The notes under the pieces were generated by a model. It saw only the letters and a program-made list of their open reading frames with translations. It ran no database searches and was not told where the DNA came from. Below are positions 21,093-29,938 of a stretch of 34,058 nt of DNA, in pieces; position 1 is the stretch's first letter, and each line of letters starts with the position of its first letter. The translations under genes were made by a program, and so were the position numbers. The stretch is from Acidobacteriota bacterium (lineage in GTDB: Bacteria > Acidobacteriota > Terriglobia > Terriglobales > Acidobacteriaceae), in the NCBI GenBank assembly GCA_021781495.1, contig JAJXWS010000037.1, forward strand, positions 1 to 34,058, written 5' to 3'.

Positions 21093-21689
21093 CTAGTCGC
21101 TGGTTCCTGTTGCCGCACTTCCGTCGGCGGGCAGATCCAGTGCAACCATTGAGAAGCGAGTCTGGCCGCTCTTGGATTTCTCGAAGCCCACAATATGCTG
21201 GTGCCGCTTGGAGCCGGCCTTTAACTGAATTCCGCCACCCATGTTGACGTTGGTGTGTTTGCGGTCATCGGCGCAGGTCAGGCCCTCGGGGGTCTGCGTT
21301 GGTGTGCCGATCGGGTTGTTGTCCTGGCAGGTAATCACCTGGCCGTAGCGCCCCAGTTCCTGCTTATAGAACGCTACAACCTTGTCCTGCGGGTCGGGGC
21401 TGGTGTAGGAGACGACACGCACGCGCAGTTGCCACTCACCGAAGCCCAGGTGCACATCTGCGGACTTGTTGTTGTCGTCATTCTGCACCTGCGTGGCGCC
21501 GGGATAGACAGGCAGGCCAAGGTCGGAGGCTGTGACGGTGTCCGTGTTCACATGGACGCCGCCGAAGGGGGTATCCACCTGCACCTTCTTGTTTTCGCCG
21601 TTCGATCCTTTATCGACATTCACCCTGCAACCTGCGATGCCGGCTATCGCGATCAGTGCTGCCAGCAGGCACGCTGTTTTCCGCATCAT
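21093..21689 (-). CDS. Putative lipoprotein of unknown function
   Basis: I start at the ATG at 21689, which has GAGGG 8 bp upstream; the frame runs open to 21776 without a better site. The 199-aa product begins MMRKTACLLAALIAIAGIAGC, a signal peptide with the lipobox IAGC, so it should be lipidated at Cys and anchored in a membrane. The mature part contains VTASDLGLPVYPGATQ and a domain with DKVVAFYKQELGRYGQV. I have seen this arrangement in proteins of Acidobacteriota, without a known function. The C-terminal tail is Ser/Gly/Thr-rich. It lies beside the tRNA on backbone DNA and is divergent from the GH39 gene. Confidence 0.75.
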   Translation of the reverse strand: MMRKTACLLAALIAIAGIAGCRVNVDKGSNGENKKVQVDTPFGGVHVNTDTVTASDLGLPVYPGATQVQNDDNNKSADVHLGFGEWQLRVRVVSYTSPDPQDKVVAFYKQELGRYGQVITCQDNNPIGTPTQTPEGLTCADDRKHTNVNMGGGIQLKAGSKRHQHIVGFEKSKSGQTRFSMVALDLPADGSAATGTSD

Positions 21690-21892
21690 GGCATTGGCCC
21701 TCATTCTCTGCATTACGACACTGGATGACCGATGGTTCCTGGAATCGTTGCGACCCTGGCATCCTCTTTGTACCACCTTCCGCGGCGAGCAGAGCCGAAT
21801 AGTTGCAGAATGCTACTGATGGGAGAGCGTGCAGCGGCGGTTGCCTGGCTCGAATCCACTTCGTGCTTGCCTGCAGGCGGAGGGAATCCGGT

Positions 21893-23620
21893 ATGGTGGA
21901 ACGCATGAAGAATGCGTTTACCGGGATAGGTGTTTCCCTGCTTGCGGCGGCGTTGTCGGCTCCTATGGGGCTCACTGGCCAGACTCCTGCTCAACCGTCG
22001 AAATCGCAGCCGAGCGAAGTGCTTGTGCAGGTGCACGCCGACCGGTCGACCGGCCCCTACACGCCGATATGGAATTACTTTGGCGCCGATGAGCCGAACT
22101 ATCTGTATGCGCCGAACGGCAGGAAGCTGCTGGGCGAACTAGCGGCGCTGAGTCCCGTGCCGGTGTACTTTCGCCCGCACAACCTGCTGACGACGGGGAA
22201 CGGAGACGGATCGCTGAAGTGGGGCTCCACGAATGTCTACACCGAGCGGCCGGACGGAACGCCAGTGTACGACTTTACCATCACAGATCGCATCTTTGAT
22301 GCTCTGTTGGCGGCGCATGTTCGGCCGCTTGTAGAGATTGGATTCATGCCCGAGGCGCTTTCCACGCATCCTCAGCCTTATCGGCATACCTTTCCCAAAG
22401 GGGATGTCTTTACCGGCTGGAGCTATCCGCCAAACGATGAAGCCAAGTGGTCCAGGCTGGTGGTTGCCTACACCGCGCATCTGCATGAGCGCTATGGAAG
22501 CCAGGTGGACACGTGGCTGTGGGAGGTGTGGAATGAGCCGGATATCCCCTATTGGCATGGCACGCCGGAGCAGTATGACCGGCTGTACGATCTGACCGCC
22601 GCCGCGATCCGCAAGGTGCTGCCCCATGCAAAGATTGGTGGGCCAGAGGCAACGGGTATCCATCCCGGCCGCTCTGAGGCTTTCCTGCGGCAGTTTCTGG
22701 AGCATTGTGCGCACGGCGTGAATGCCGCCACCGGAGGAACGGGTGCTCCGCTGGACTTTATCAGCTATCACCCGAAGGGGCAGCCGTCGATTGTGGATGG
22801 CCACGTGCAAATGAGCGTTGCAACCCAGCTAAAGGCCGTGGAGCGCGGCATGGTGGTGATTGCCAGCTATCCCGAATGGAAGCATACGCCGATCATCCTG
22901 GGAGAGAGCGACCCCGAGGGATGCGCGGCCTGCCTGAGCAGCCAGAATGGATATCGCAACGGCCCGCTGTATGGCCTGAGCGTGACGGAAGCCACCATGC
23001 GCACCTACGAGCTGGCTCGCGCGAATGGTGTAACAGTGCAAGGCGCGGTGACGTGGGCCTTTGAGTTTGAGGATCAGCCCGCGTTTGTGGGGTTTCGTGC
23101 GCTGGCCACCGATGGCATCGACAAGCCGGTGATGAATGCCTTCCGCATGTTCGGCATGCTGGGCGGCGGCAAGCCCGGCGCAGAGTGGCTGGACACGGAG
23201 AGCACGGGCGCGCTGCCGTTGGAGCAGATCCTGGCCCACAGCGTTACCGGCGCTCCGGACGTGAACGCCGTGGCTACCCGCAACGGCGATGAGATCGACG
23301 TGCTGATCTGGAACTACCACGATGCCGATGAGGACGGTCCGCCGGCGCGCGTGGTGCTTGCGCTGGGTGGTTTGAAGAGCGCAGCCGCCGTGGAAGATGA
23401 GTTCCGCATGGATGCGCTTCACAGCAACGCGTATCGGGCGTGGCAGCAGATGGGGAGCCCGGCGCATCCCACGGCAGCGCAGATTACTCAGCTGCAGCGG
23501 GAAGGCTCATTGCAGCAGACGGCTCCGGAGCATGCCGTTGCGATGCACAAGGGCAAGGTGCAGCTGGATCTGAGCGTCCCGAGGCAGGGGATGCTGCTGG
23601 TGCGGCTACGCCAGCGCTGA
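21893..23620 (+). CDS. Secreted glycoside hydrolase, GH39-like (beta-xylosidase type)
   Basis: The ATG at 21893 has GGAGGG 8 bp upstream, giving 575 aa; the open frame begins at 21803. Residues 5-30 (FTGIGVSLLAAALSAPMG) form a signal peptide. The (beta/alpha)8 barrel shows VEIGFMPEALS, and LWEVWNEPDIPYW with Asn-Glu (about residue 215, acid/base) and IILGESDPEG (about 338, the likely nucleophile Glu). A beta-sandwich tail follows. GH39 members cleave beta-xylosides or alpha-iduronides by a retaining mechanism. Acting outside the cytoplasm, it would trim xylose-containing plant glycans. It converges with the GH63-like gene: only 4 bp separate their stops, leaving no room for a terminator. The family is fairly clear; the substrate is inferred. 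Confidence 0.82.
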   Translation: MVERMKNAFTGIGVSLLAAALSAPMGLTGQTPAQPSKSQPSEVLVQVHADRSTGPYTPIWNYFGADEPNYLYAPNGRKLLGELAALSPVPVYFRPHNLLTTGNGDGSLKWGSTNVYTERPDGTPVYDFTITDRIFDALLAAHVRPLVEIGFMPEALSTHPQPYRHTFPKGDVFTGWSYPPNDEAKWSRLVVAYTAHLHERYGSQVDTWLWEVWNEPDIPYWHGTPEQYDRLYDLTAAAIRKVLPHAKIGGPEATGIHPGRSEAFLRQFLEHCAHGVNAATGGTGAPLDFISYHPKGQPSIVDGHVQMSVATQLKAVERGMVVIASYPEWKHTPIILGESDPEGCAACLSSQNGYRNGPLYGLSVTEATMRTYELARANGVTVQGAVTWAFEFEDQPAFVGFRALATDGIDKPVMNAFRMFGMLGGGKPGAEWLDTESTGALPLEQILAHSVTGAPDVNAVATRNGDEIDVLIWNYHDADEDGPPARVVLALGGLKSAAAVEDEFRMDALHSNAYRAWQQMGSPAHPTAAQITQLQREGSLQQTAPEHAVAMHKGKVQLDLSVPRQGMLLVRLRQR

Positions 23621-23624
23621 TGCG

Positions 23625-24971
23625 TCAGGCGGTGTGCCGCAGCTGCTCCGCGAAGGAAAGGAAGACGAGCGCCGCGGGCGAGTAGCCGCCGGGGTCGGGC
23701 AGCGTGAAGTCGCCCGTAAGCGGGTCTATCTGCTGGCGGAACTCGCCGTGGCGCAGGATGGCCTGGCACCAGCGCTGCATCAACTGGGTCAGTTCCGCCT
23801 GCTTGCCGTAGTAGGACATCCAGCGGGGAGCACGCAGCGCCGTGAGCGCCTGGGATGCTCCGCCCCACGAGTTGCGCGGAATGGGCCGCACAAACGTTGG
23901 GTCGTCCATGGCAATGCTGGTGAGCGGGTAAGGAGCCCAGAAGGCATGGGGATTGTGCAACTGGCGATTCCAGACCGCCTGAAAGATCTCGCGATCGCGA
24001 AGCTGCGCCGGGTCAAGAACATGCTCGCCGAGTACGCGGCTGATGACATCCGAGCGCACGCGCACAAAGCGGTTTTGCGCATCCAGATCGTAGAAGGCGG
24101 CGTCTTCTGCACAGTAAAGCTTGTCGAGGATTCGCTGACGAATCTGCTCCGCGTCGGCGCGCCAGTGATCCGCCTCAGTATTTTTGCCGAGAGCTTTTGC
24201 CATCTTTGCCAGCGCAAGGCGACCGCCGAAGACCGTGGCGGAAAGGTCGGGGCAAAGGCGCGGCATGCTGGCCAGCGGCGGGCATTTGCGCGCGTCCGCA
24301 TCGGGACAGCGATTGGGGATGCCCTTCCAGCGCGGGCTGTTGTCGTGTCCCGTGTCGTAGGTGCAGAAGCCTTCCACCAAGCCTGTCTTGCGCGTATCGC
24401 GATAGGTTCGCAGCCATGCATCCCAGCGGCTGCAGGCGCGATAGGCCATGGTCAGCAATTCCTCGTCGCCGGTAAGCTCGGCCAGTTCCCATGCGGTGGC
24501 GGCGATGGGGACCACCATCTGGATCTGCCCAAAGCCGACCTCTGAGGTTTTTACGCTAGCGGGAAGCTGGCCATCCGGCCTTTGCAGCGTGAAGAACGCC
24601 ATGTGGTTGTTGCGCGCGGCCTGCAGCGGAGAGATGCCGGAGGAAGAATGTGGAATGTATCTTGCCAGCCGGGCGTAGACGAGCCCCTCGTGCGGGCCGC
24701 ACTCCTGCCAGATGCCCTGATAGGTGCTGCCTTCCACGAGCACTGGATGGGCATAGTAAGGAACCGTGCGGAGATTGCCGGCGAGAACGGTTACCGCGGC
24801 ATCCCAGGTGCGCGCCCATGCCGGGTCAGCGGAAGCGAAGTGCGGCCTGGGTATGGAGAAAGCACTCTGCGCGTGGCTGAGGAGCGGACTGAGAAGTGTA
24901 GCCGCAGCCGACGACGCTGCGCCTGCAAGGAACGCTCGGCGGCTGGCGTTGGCGCGGAGATGGCTTGGCAT
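23625..24971 (-). CDS. Tat-exported glycoside hydrolase, GH63/MGH1-like (alpha/alpha)6 barrel
   Basis: The start is the ATG at 24971 (MPSHLRANASRRAFLAGAAS), which opens a twin-arginine signal (SRRAFLAGAASSAAATLLSP); the 448-aa protein is exported folded. The barrel contains TSEVGFGQIQMVVPIAATAW, a YDTGHDNSPRW motif typical of GH63/trehalase-like and mannosylglycerate-hydrolase-like enzymes (Asp acid), repeated helical hairpins, and PRNSWGGASQALTALRA near the C-terminus. These enzymes invert alpha-glycosidic bonds in glucosides or mannosylglycerate-like substrates. A 35-codon membrane-peptide gene ends 13 bp upstream. The alpha-mannosidase gene and its terminator precede. The exact substrate cannot be read from sequence. 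Confidence 0.75.
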   Translation of the reverse strand: MPSHLRANASRRAFLAGAASSAAATLLSPLLSHAQSAFSIPRPHFASADPAWARTWDAAVTVLAGNLRTVPYYAHPVLVEGSTYQGIWQECGPHEGLVYARLARYIPHSSSGISPLQAARNNHMAFFTLQRPDGQLPASVKTSEVGFGQIQMVVPIAATAWELAELTGDEELLTMAYRACSRWDAWLRTYRDTRKTGLVEGFCTYDTGHDNSPRWKGIPNRCPDADARKCPPLASMPRLCPDLSATVFGGRLALAKMAKALGKNTEADHWRADAEQIRQRILDKLYCAEDAAFYDLDAQNRFVRVRSDVISRVLGEHVLDPAQLRDREIFQAVWNRQLHNPHAFWAPYPLTSIAMDDPTFVRPIPRNSWGGASQALTALRAPRWMSYYGKQAELTQLMQRWCQAILRHGEFRQQIDPLTGDFTLPDPGGYSPAALVFLSFAEQLRHTA

Positions 24972-24984
24972 GGGGTTATGCGAA

Positions 24985-25092
24985 TCAGTGCGCCGAGTGG
25001 CCGTCTTCCTTGCTGCTGGTGGAGAAGAGAATGGCGACGAAGAAGACAGCAACAATCACGGGCACAACGAAGAACGGGGAAGTGATGTCCAT
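24985..25092 (-). CDS. Small membrane protein, 35 aa
   Basis: This short gene encodes MDITSPFF, then a single transmembrane helix VVPVIVAVFFVAILF and a charged tail SSKEDGHSAH. GGGAG lies 8 bp before the ATG at 25092. It ends 13 bp before the GH63-like start and on the same strand, so the two are probably translated from one mRNA. The hydrophobic run, ribosome site and spacing argue for a real gene. The function is unknown. Confidence 0.55.
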   Translation of the reverse strand: MDITSPFFVVPVIVAVFFVAILFSTSSKEDGHSAH

Positions 25093-25152
25093 AGCGAAGG
25101 CTCCCGGCAGATAGAGTACCAAACGAATGGGATGGAACGATACGGGGCACTG

Positions 25153-25196
25153 AAAGAGAAAAGGCAGGCCGCAGCGTGAAGCGTGCGCGGCCTGCC
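25153..25196 (-). terminator. Intrinsic terminator after the GH38 alpha-mannosidase gene
   Basis: On the minus strand GGCAGGCCGC (25196-25187) and GCGGCCTGCC (25172-25163) form a 10-bp stem with a 14-nt loop, followed by TTTTCTCTTT. It lies 20 bp past the mannosidase stop and separates that gene from the downstream GH63-like pair. Confidence 0.85.
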
Positions 25197-25215
25197 CGGT
25201 GCAGAAGAGAAAGCC

Positions 25216-28200
25216 CTACTGTTGTGGACCGCCGTGGGGATAATCCACGCGGATGGTCAGGATTTCATAGGGATGGATGGGCACCTTGACGACGTCGCCG
25301 GCGACCGGGAGCGGATTGCCTTCGGGTTTCTCCATCATATTGGTGACGGTGGCGCCAGAGGCACCGGCAGGCACATGGAACTCAGCGGTTGCGTTCTTGC
25401 CTGCCCACTCATAGGCGCGGAAGATGAGGCCGTTTGCGTCCTCGGCTTTCTTGACGGCCGTGAGAACAATGTTCTGCGGCTCGACTGCGGCAAAGGAGTG
25501 CTGCTCCGGCAGGGAACCGGCGTGCGAGGTGGCGACGACCGCTGTGAGCGGATAGTTGTACTCCCATCCGTGGCGCACCGAGAGAGCATCTTTCCACGTG
25601 CCGGCGTGCGGATAGAGCGCATAGCGGAAGTGGTGGTGACCGCGGTCGGCCTCCGGGTCAGGCCATACGGGCGAGCGCAGCAGCGAGAGACGCAGCAGAT
25701 TGCCCACGGCGTCGTAGCCAAACTTCGATTCGTTGATGAGCGTAAACCCGTGCTTGCCGTCGCCCAGGTCAGCCCAGCGCTGCGCGGGCACCTCAAACTG
25801 TGCCTTCTCCCAGCTATTGTTGCGGGTTGTGGGGCGGTCCACGGTGCCGTAGGGAATCTCAAACGTGGCAAAGTGGCTGGTGGCTGCCAGCGGGAAGGCC
25901 GCCTTGAGCAGGACGTGCGTCTCATGCCAGTCGAACTGGTTGTCCACGTCCACCTGGTTTGCGTCCGCAGCCAGGCTGATGGTCTGCACAAACCTGGAGC
26001 TCTGCCAGTTGCGCGTGACGCGCACTGCGGGCACTTCTCCCTTTTCGCGCAGCACCTCCACGGAGTCTGCCTTGGCGGGAACGGAGATGCGCTGATCCAG
26101 TGTGCCGGGATCGATGTTCCACGCGTCGTATTCCTTGGGCGTGTCCTTGAAGAACTGCAGCTCGTTGCCGCAGGCTCCCGGGGCAAGCGACTCGAAGCTC
26201 GTCTGCTTGTCGTAGAGGCTGGTGATGCAGCCGGTCTCCGCATTGACCAGGACGCGCAGCCTGGCATTTTCCAGCTTGAAGCTGCCGGCCTGCCGCTCCA
26301 CGGTGACAGCGGATTTCTGCGGTGTGTGATCCACGCCTCCCGGGATGACGTAGACCACCTTGTAGCCGAGCGCGGGCACGTCGGGCACGGCAAACTTGAG
26401 CTCGACCATGCCGGTGTGCGGATCGCTGGAGAGGATGTCGCCCTGGAGTTGCGACTGCGGGCGCGAAGGATCAACAATGGGCAGAACAGTGCGGCCTGCA
26501 TCGGATGCCGGAACCTGCAGCTTGACTACGACATCGCCCGAGCGCTGCCAGCCCAGCGGGTTGAAGACGACAACCGGCACGGAGGAGCCCACCGGCCGGG
26601 CACTTGTATTGATGCGCTCAATAACCGTGCCAAGGGCGTTGGCGTTGATCTCGTTGGTGGACCAGCGGACCACGTCGTAGTCCTTCTGCGCATCCTTATA
26701 GATGATGCCGATGCCGGATCCGGCCGCGAGATCGTGGAACTGGTTGAAGAGAACCTTCTTCCAGTCTTCCGTGAGCTCGGCCGCGGGATAGCTGCTGCCA
26801 TCCAGCCAGGCCAGCGATGCCCACTTCTCTGAGTTCAGGGTTTCCTCAGAGCCTTCGCGCATGTTGCGCTTGTGGTTGGCCTGCGTGGTCATCACGCCGC
26901 GGTGGTACTCGAAGTACATCTCGCTCTTCCAGGTAGGAATCGTGATCTTTCCGGGCACCACGGGCGGTGGCGTGTAGCCTTTGGCGATGGACTGGTAGTT
27001 CCACACCGGGCTTTCCGGGGAGATCTCCTTCTCAACGCGCGAGAAGTAGGACTGTGCGGTGCCGAACTCAAACCTGGGCGTGACGTGGCCCGGCGCGGCC
27101 CAGTGTGTGCCCTCATCCAGAATGGCGCGCGTGGGGCCGCCGCCGTGGTCGCCGATTCCGTACAGGTCCATCATGTCGGTCATGCCGGTGGCGCGCTCGC
27201 GAGCCTGCACCATGTCGCGGGAGAGACGCACCGGGTTCAGATCGCGATTGGCGTAGTCGCGCGGGAAGTAGGCGAGCACCTTGGAGCCGTCGGGCGACTC
27301 CCACCAGAAGAGCTTGAAGGGCAGTTGGTTGGTGTCGTTCCAGGTCATCTTCTGGGTCACAAAATAGTCCACGCCGCTCTTCTTGTAGATCTGCGGCAAC
27401 TGCCAGGTGTAGCCGAACGAGTCCGGATTCCAGCCGATGCGCACATCCACGCCGTAGGCCTGCTTGTACCAGCGCTTGCCCACCAGCAGTTGCCGTACCA
27501 GAGATTCGCCGTCGGGCATGTTCAGGTCAGGCTCAACCCACATGCCGCCTACGATCTCCCATCGGCCTTCCTTGATGCGCTGGGAGATTTCGGCGTTCAT
27601 GTCGGGATATTTCTCGGCCATCCACTCGTTATAGGCAGCGGCAGACTGCGTGTAGGTGTATTGCGGATACTCGTACATCAACTGCAGGGCAGTGCCAAAG
27701 GTGCGCTTGACCACGTCGACGGTCTCGGTCCACGGCCACAGCCAGGCTGCGTCAATGTGTGAGTTGCCGGTGAGGTGGAAAGTGGCCTGCTCCAGCAGGG
27801 GCCGCAGAGACTCCAGCCGGGCCTGAGCCGACTTCAGGCTGGCATCAAAGCGGGCCTGGTCGTGCGCATCCAGCGCGGCCAGATCCACGGTGCGGATGGC
27901 GCTGTTGAGCGTGGCCATCTGGCTGGCGTCGCCGGGCGCGAGCGTGGGAACCAGCAGAGCGGCCGACAGAAACTCCAGGCGCAGATCCTCGGGATTGGGA
28001 CGATTCTCCGGGAAGTCGATCTTGAGCGTCGCGCCGCGGAAGGTCTTGGTGTCCACGGTGTGCAGCAGCTTGACGGCCACCGTCACCTTGTCTCCGGGCT
28101 TTGCATCTTCAAACAGCACCACGGGCTCAAGGTCATCGCCAAGGGCCACGCGGCGGCCGTTGAAGTAGAGGATCTGCGGCATCGGACCGTTGGCGCTGGC

Positions 28201-28596
28201 GTGGAACTGGAACCAGATGCGCGCGCCCGTCAGGTCATATCCGCTGAGCGTCTGCGGTATCTGATAGGTCTGGCGGAACCAGACGGCATCGTTGGGCGCA
28301 TGCTTGCCCATCATCATGGTCTGCCAGCCGCTCTCGTCCACATTCACGGCCTCGCCGTGGGCCAGATCGCCAACATGCATCTTCCATGTCCCATCGGGCA
28401 GTTCATACAGCCCACTCAGCCGTTCCAGCACGGCACGGGACTCGGGTTGCAGATCGGCGGCAATTTTGGCCGCTTCCGCGGCGGATTGCGCTCGAACCGG
28501 GCCGGCGGAGACAAGCATTCCGCAAACGCTTACAAAAATGGCAAGGGCAAATCCTGCGATCGGATTGCAGCGACTTGGTTTGGCAACAAAAAACAT
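25216..28596 (-). CDS. Secreted alpha-mannosidase, GH38
   Basis: GH38 enzymes are zinc-dependent retaining alpha-mannosidases. The 1126-aa protein starts at the ATG at 28596 (GGGAG 8 bp upstream) with a signal peptide (PIAGFALAIFVSVCGMLVSA). Zinc ligands and catalysis are visible: HIDAAWLWPW (His and Asp, about residue 277), GWNPDSFGYTWQLPQI with the nucleophile Asp (about 387) and NQFHDLAAGSG with the third zinc His (about 617). A jelly-roll-like N-terminal region (about 60-200) and the C-terminal beta domains complete the family. It would release mannose from N-glycan or mannan fragments outside the cytoplasm. It follows the SDR gene by 84 bp and ends in an intrinsic terminator. Confidence 0.93.
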   Translation of the reverse strand: MFFVAKPSRCNPIAGFALAIFVSVCGMLVSAGPVRAQSAAEAAKIAADLQPESRAVLERLSGLYELPDGTWKMHVGDLAHGEAVNVDESGWQTMMMGKHAPNDAVWFRQTYQIPQTLSGYDLTGARIWFQFHASANGPMPQILYFNGRRVALGDDLEPVVLFEDAKPGDKVTVAVKLLHTVDTKTFRGATLKIDFPENRPNPEDLRLEFLSAALLVPTLAPGDASQMATLNSAIRTVDLAALDAHDQARFDASLKSAQARLESLRPLLEQATFHLTGNSHIDAAWLWPWTETVDVVKRTFGTALQLMYEYPQYTYTQSAAAYNEWMAEKYPDMNAEISQRIKEGRWEIVGGMWVEPDLNMPDGESLVRQLLVGKRWYKQAYGVDVRIGWNPDSFGYTWQLPQIYKKSGVDYFVTQKMTWNDTNQLPFKLFWWESPDGSKVLAYFPRDYANRDLNPVRLSRDMVQARERATGMTDMMDLYGIGDHGGGPTRAILDEGTHWAAPGHVTPRFEFGTAQSYFSRVEKEISPESPVWNYQSIAKGYTPPPVVPGKITIPTWKSEMYFEYHRGVMTTQANHKRNMREGSEETLNSEKWASLAWLDGSSYPAAELTEDWKKVLFNQFHDLAAGSGIGIIYKDAQKDYDVVRWSTNEINANALGTVIERINTSARPVGSSVPVVVFNPLGWQRSGDVVVKLQVPASDAGRTVLPIVDPSRPQSQLQGDILSSDPHTGMVELKFAVPDVPALGYKVVYVIPGGVDHTPQKSAVTVERQAGSFKLENARLRVLVNAETGCITSLYDKQTSFESLAPGACGNELQFFKDTPKEYDAWNIDPGTLDQRISVPAKADSVEVLREKGEVPAVRVTRNWQSSRFVQTISLAADANQVDVDNQFDWHETHVLLKAAFPLAATSHFATFEIPYGTVDRPTTRNNSWEKAQFEVPAQRWADLGDGKHGFTLINESKFGYDAVGNLLRLSLLRSPVWPDPEADRGHHHFRYALYPHAGTWKDALSVRHGWEYNYPLTAVVATSHAGSLPEQHSFAAVEPQNIVLTAVKKAEDANGLIFRAYEWAGKNATAEFHVPAGASGATVTNMMEKPEGNPLPVAGDVVKVPIHPYEILTIRVDYPHGGPQQ

Positions 28597-28680
28597 GGTG
28601 ATTCGCTCCCGGGAGCATCTTAAGCTATCGCCGCAGGGACGCGGCAGATTCCCACAGAAAACAGCGGCCTATTTTTCCAG

Positions 28681-29472
28681 CTACACCCAGCCGCCATCCA
28701 CAATGTAGCTCTGGTTGGTGATGGCGCTGGAGTCGTCGGACGCGAGGAACAGAATCAGTCGCGCCACGTCTTCCGGCAGGATGTCGCGTTTGAGCGCCTG
28801 GCTGGCCAGGATCTCCGCCTTGTACTCGGGCGTGTACCACAGTCGCTTCTGCCGCTCGGTGACGATGGCGCCGGGCAGCACGGCATTGACCCGGATGTTT
28901 GCCGGCCCCAGTTCGTGCGCCATGGTGCGGGTTAGTCCCACGATGGCGGCCTTGGCGGTCACGTAAAGCGGCACCCCCGTGGAGGGAATCATCCACGAGA
29001 TCGAGCTCATATTAAGGATGGAGCCGCCGCCGGACGCCCGCATGGACGGCACTACAGCCTGAATCATGAAGAACTGAGGGCGCAGGTTGATGGCCATCGA
29101 GCGGTCCCAGTACTCCGGCGTGACCTCTTCCAGGGTGTGGCGCTGATCGTTGGCGGCATTGTTGACCAGCACATTTACCGAGCCGAGCGCTTTGATGGCC
29201 TGCTGTGCGCAGGCTTGCATGGCTTCCACGTTTGTTAAATCGCAGGGCAGGAACAGCGGGGCGGGACAGCCTTCCGCTGCAAGCGTGTCAACGAGGCGGC
29301 AGGCAGGCTCCTCCTGAATGTCGAGGAACGCGACGCGGGAACCCTGCCGGGCAAACTGGGCCACGATGGATTCTCCGATGCCGGTGGCGCCGCCTGTGAC
29401 CAGCACGGCCCGGTCCTGCAGGCTGGGATAGCGGGCAAACTGCTGGCTGGACTGTGTTTTTGTTTCTTGCAT
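28681..29472 (-). CDS. Short-chain dehydrogenase/reductase (SDR), probable sugar dehydrogenase
   Basis: The 263-aa protein is a classical SDR. The NAD(P)-binding TGGATGIG is near residue 26, the NNAAN block near 108, and the catalytic Ser-Tyr-Lys is in LNMSSISW and PLYVTAKAAIVGL. The C-terminus has NQSYIVDGGWV. The acidic residue at the end of strand 2 (FLDIQEEPA) suggests NAD+ rather than NADP+ as cofactor. Close relatives oxidise sugars or sugar lactones, and placement in one operon with the GH38 gene fits oxidation of a released monosaccharide. The start at 29472 has GGAAG upstream. The operon promoter should lie in the 466-bp divergent region shared with the nifJ-type gene. Confidence 0.85.
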   Translation of the reverse strand: MQETKTQSSQQFARYPSLQDRAVLVTGGATGIGESIVAQFARQGSRVAFLDIQEEPACRLVDTLAAEGCPAPLFLPCDLTNVEAMQACAQQAIKALGSVNVLVNNAANDQRHTLEEVTPEYWDRSMAINLRPQFFMIQAVVPSMRASGGGSILNMSSISWMIPSTGVPLYVTAKAAIVGLTRTMAHELGPANIRVNAVLPGAIVTERQKRLWYTPEYKAEILASQALKRDILPEDVARLILFLASDDSSAITNQSYIVDGGWV

Positions 29473-29568
29473 ACAATCTTCCGGTGAATGGCATGGAAGG
29501 CCGTTCCAAGTATATTGCGCGCGGGCAAGGATGAGCGCGGGCGCAGGGCAAGACGGGAGGCGGCGCTG

Positions 29569-29645
29569 ATTTCACGAAATGAGACAGCGTCTCCCAATGA
29601 AAGAGCATACTGAGATGGAGGCCGATTTTGCGGGGAAACTTCCCC
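29569..29645. promoter_or_regulatory. Cluster of palindromes in the SDR/nifJ divergent region
   Basis: Between 29473 and 29938 there is no gene, but three short dyads stand in a row: ATTTC-AC-GAAAT (29569-29580), GAGAC-AGC-GTCTC (29581-29593) and GGGGAA-AC-TTCCCC (29632-29645), with another TTCCCC at 29651-29656. The middle one resembles LacI-family operators. They could regulate the leftward glycosidase operon, the rightward oxidoreductase gene, or both. Confidence 0.35.
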
Positions 29646-29938
29646 TGGAGTTCCCCGTTGTCTGCTTTGGCCATTAGACTTACTGGGGCGAAAGTTGGAA
29701 GTCTGCGGTCGAGCGGAATCGACCGGTGATGGAGTTGTCCTTGGACTTGCAGGCGCGCTGATGATGCGGCGTGCAATGGCAGCGAACGCCACCTGCCACG
29801 GACAGAAAGTTTTTTTGAGGATTGCATTCGCTGCTCGTTGCCGTGCGCGGGCTCAGGCGTGAGGTTTGCTCGGGCCCGAACGGCGCAGCGGATAGCGCGA
29901 CATTTGTAAGAGAGAAGGAAAGGCACAGAGGGGGTTTT

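Noticed and set aside
25183..26832. A 549-codon plus-strand frame opposite the GH38 gene, and other long antisense frames (for example 3284-4318 opposite cas9)
   Set aside because: High-GC coding DNA often leaves long antisense frames. These lack ribosome sites and recognisable domains, while the opposite frames encode clear enzymes.
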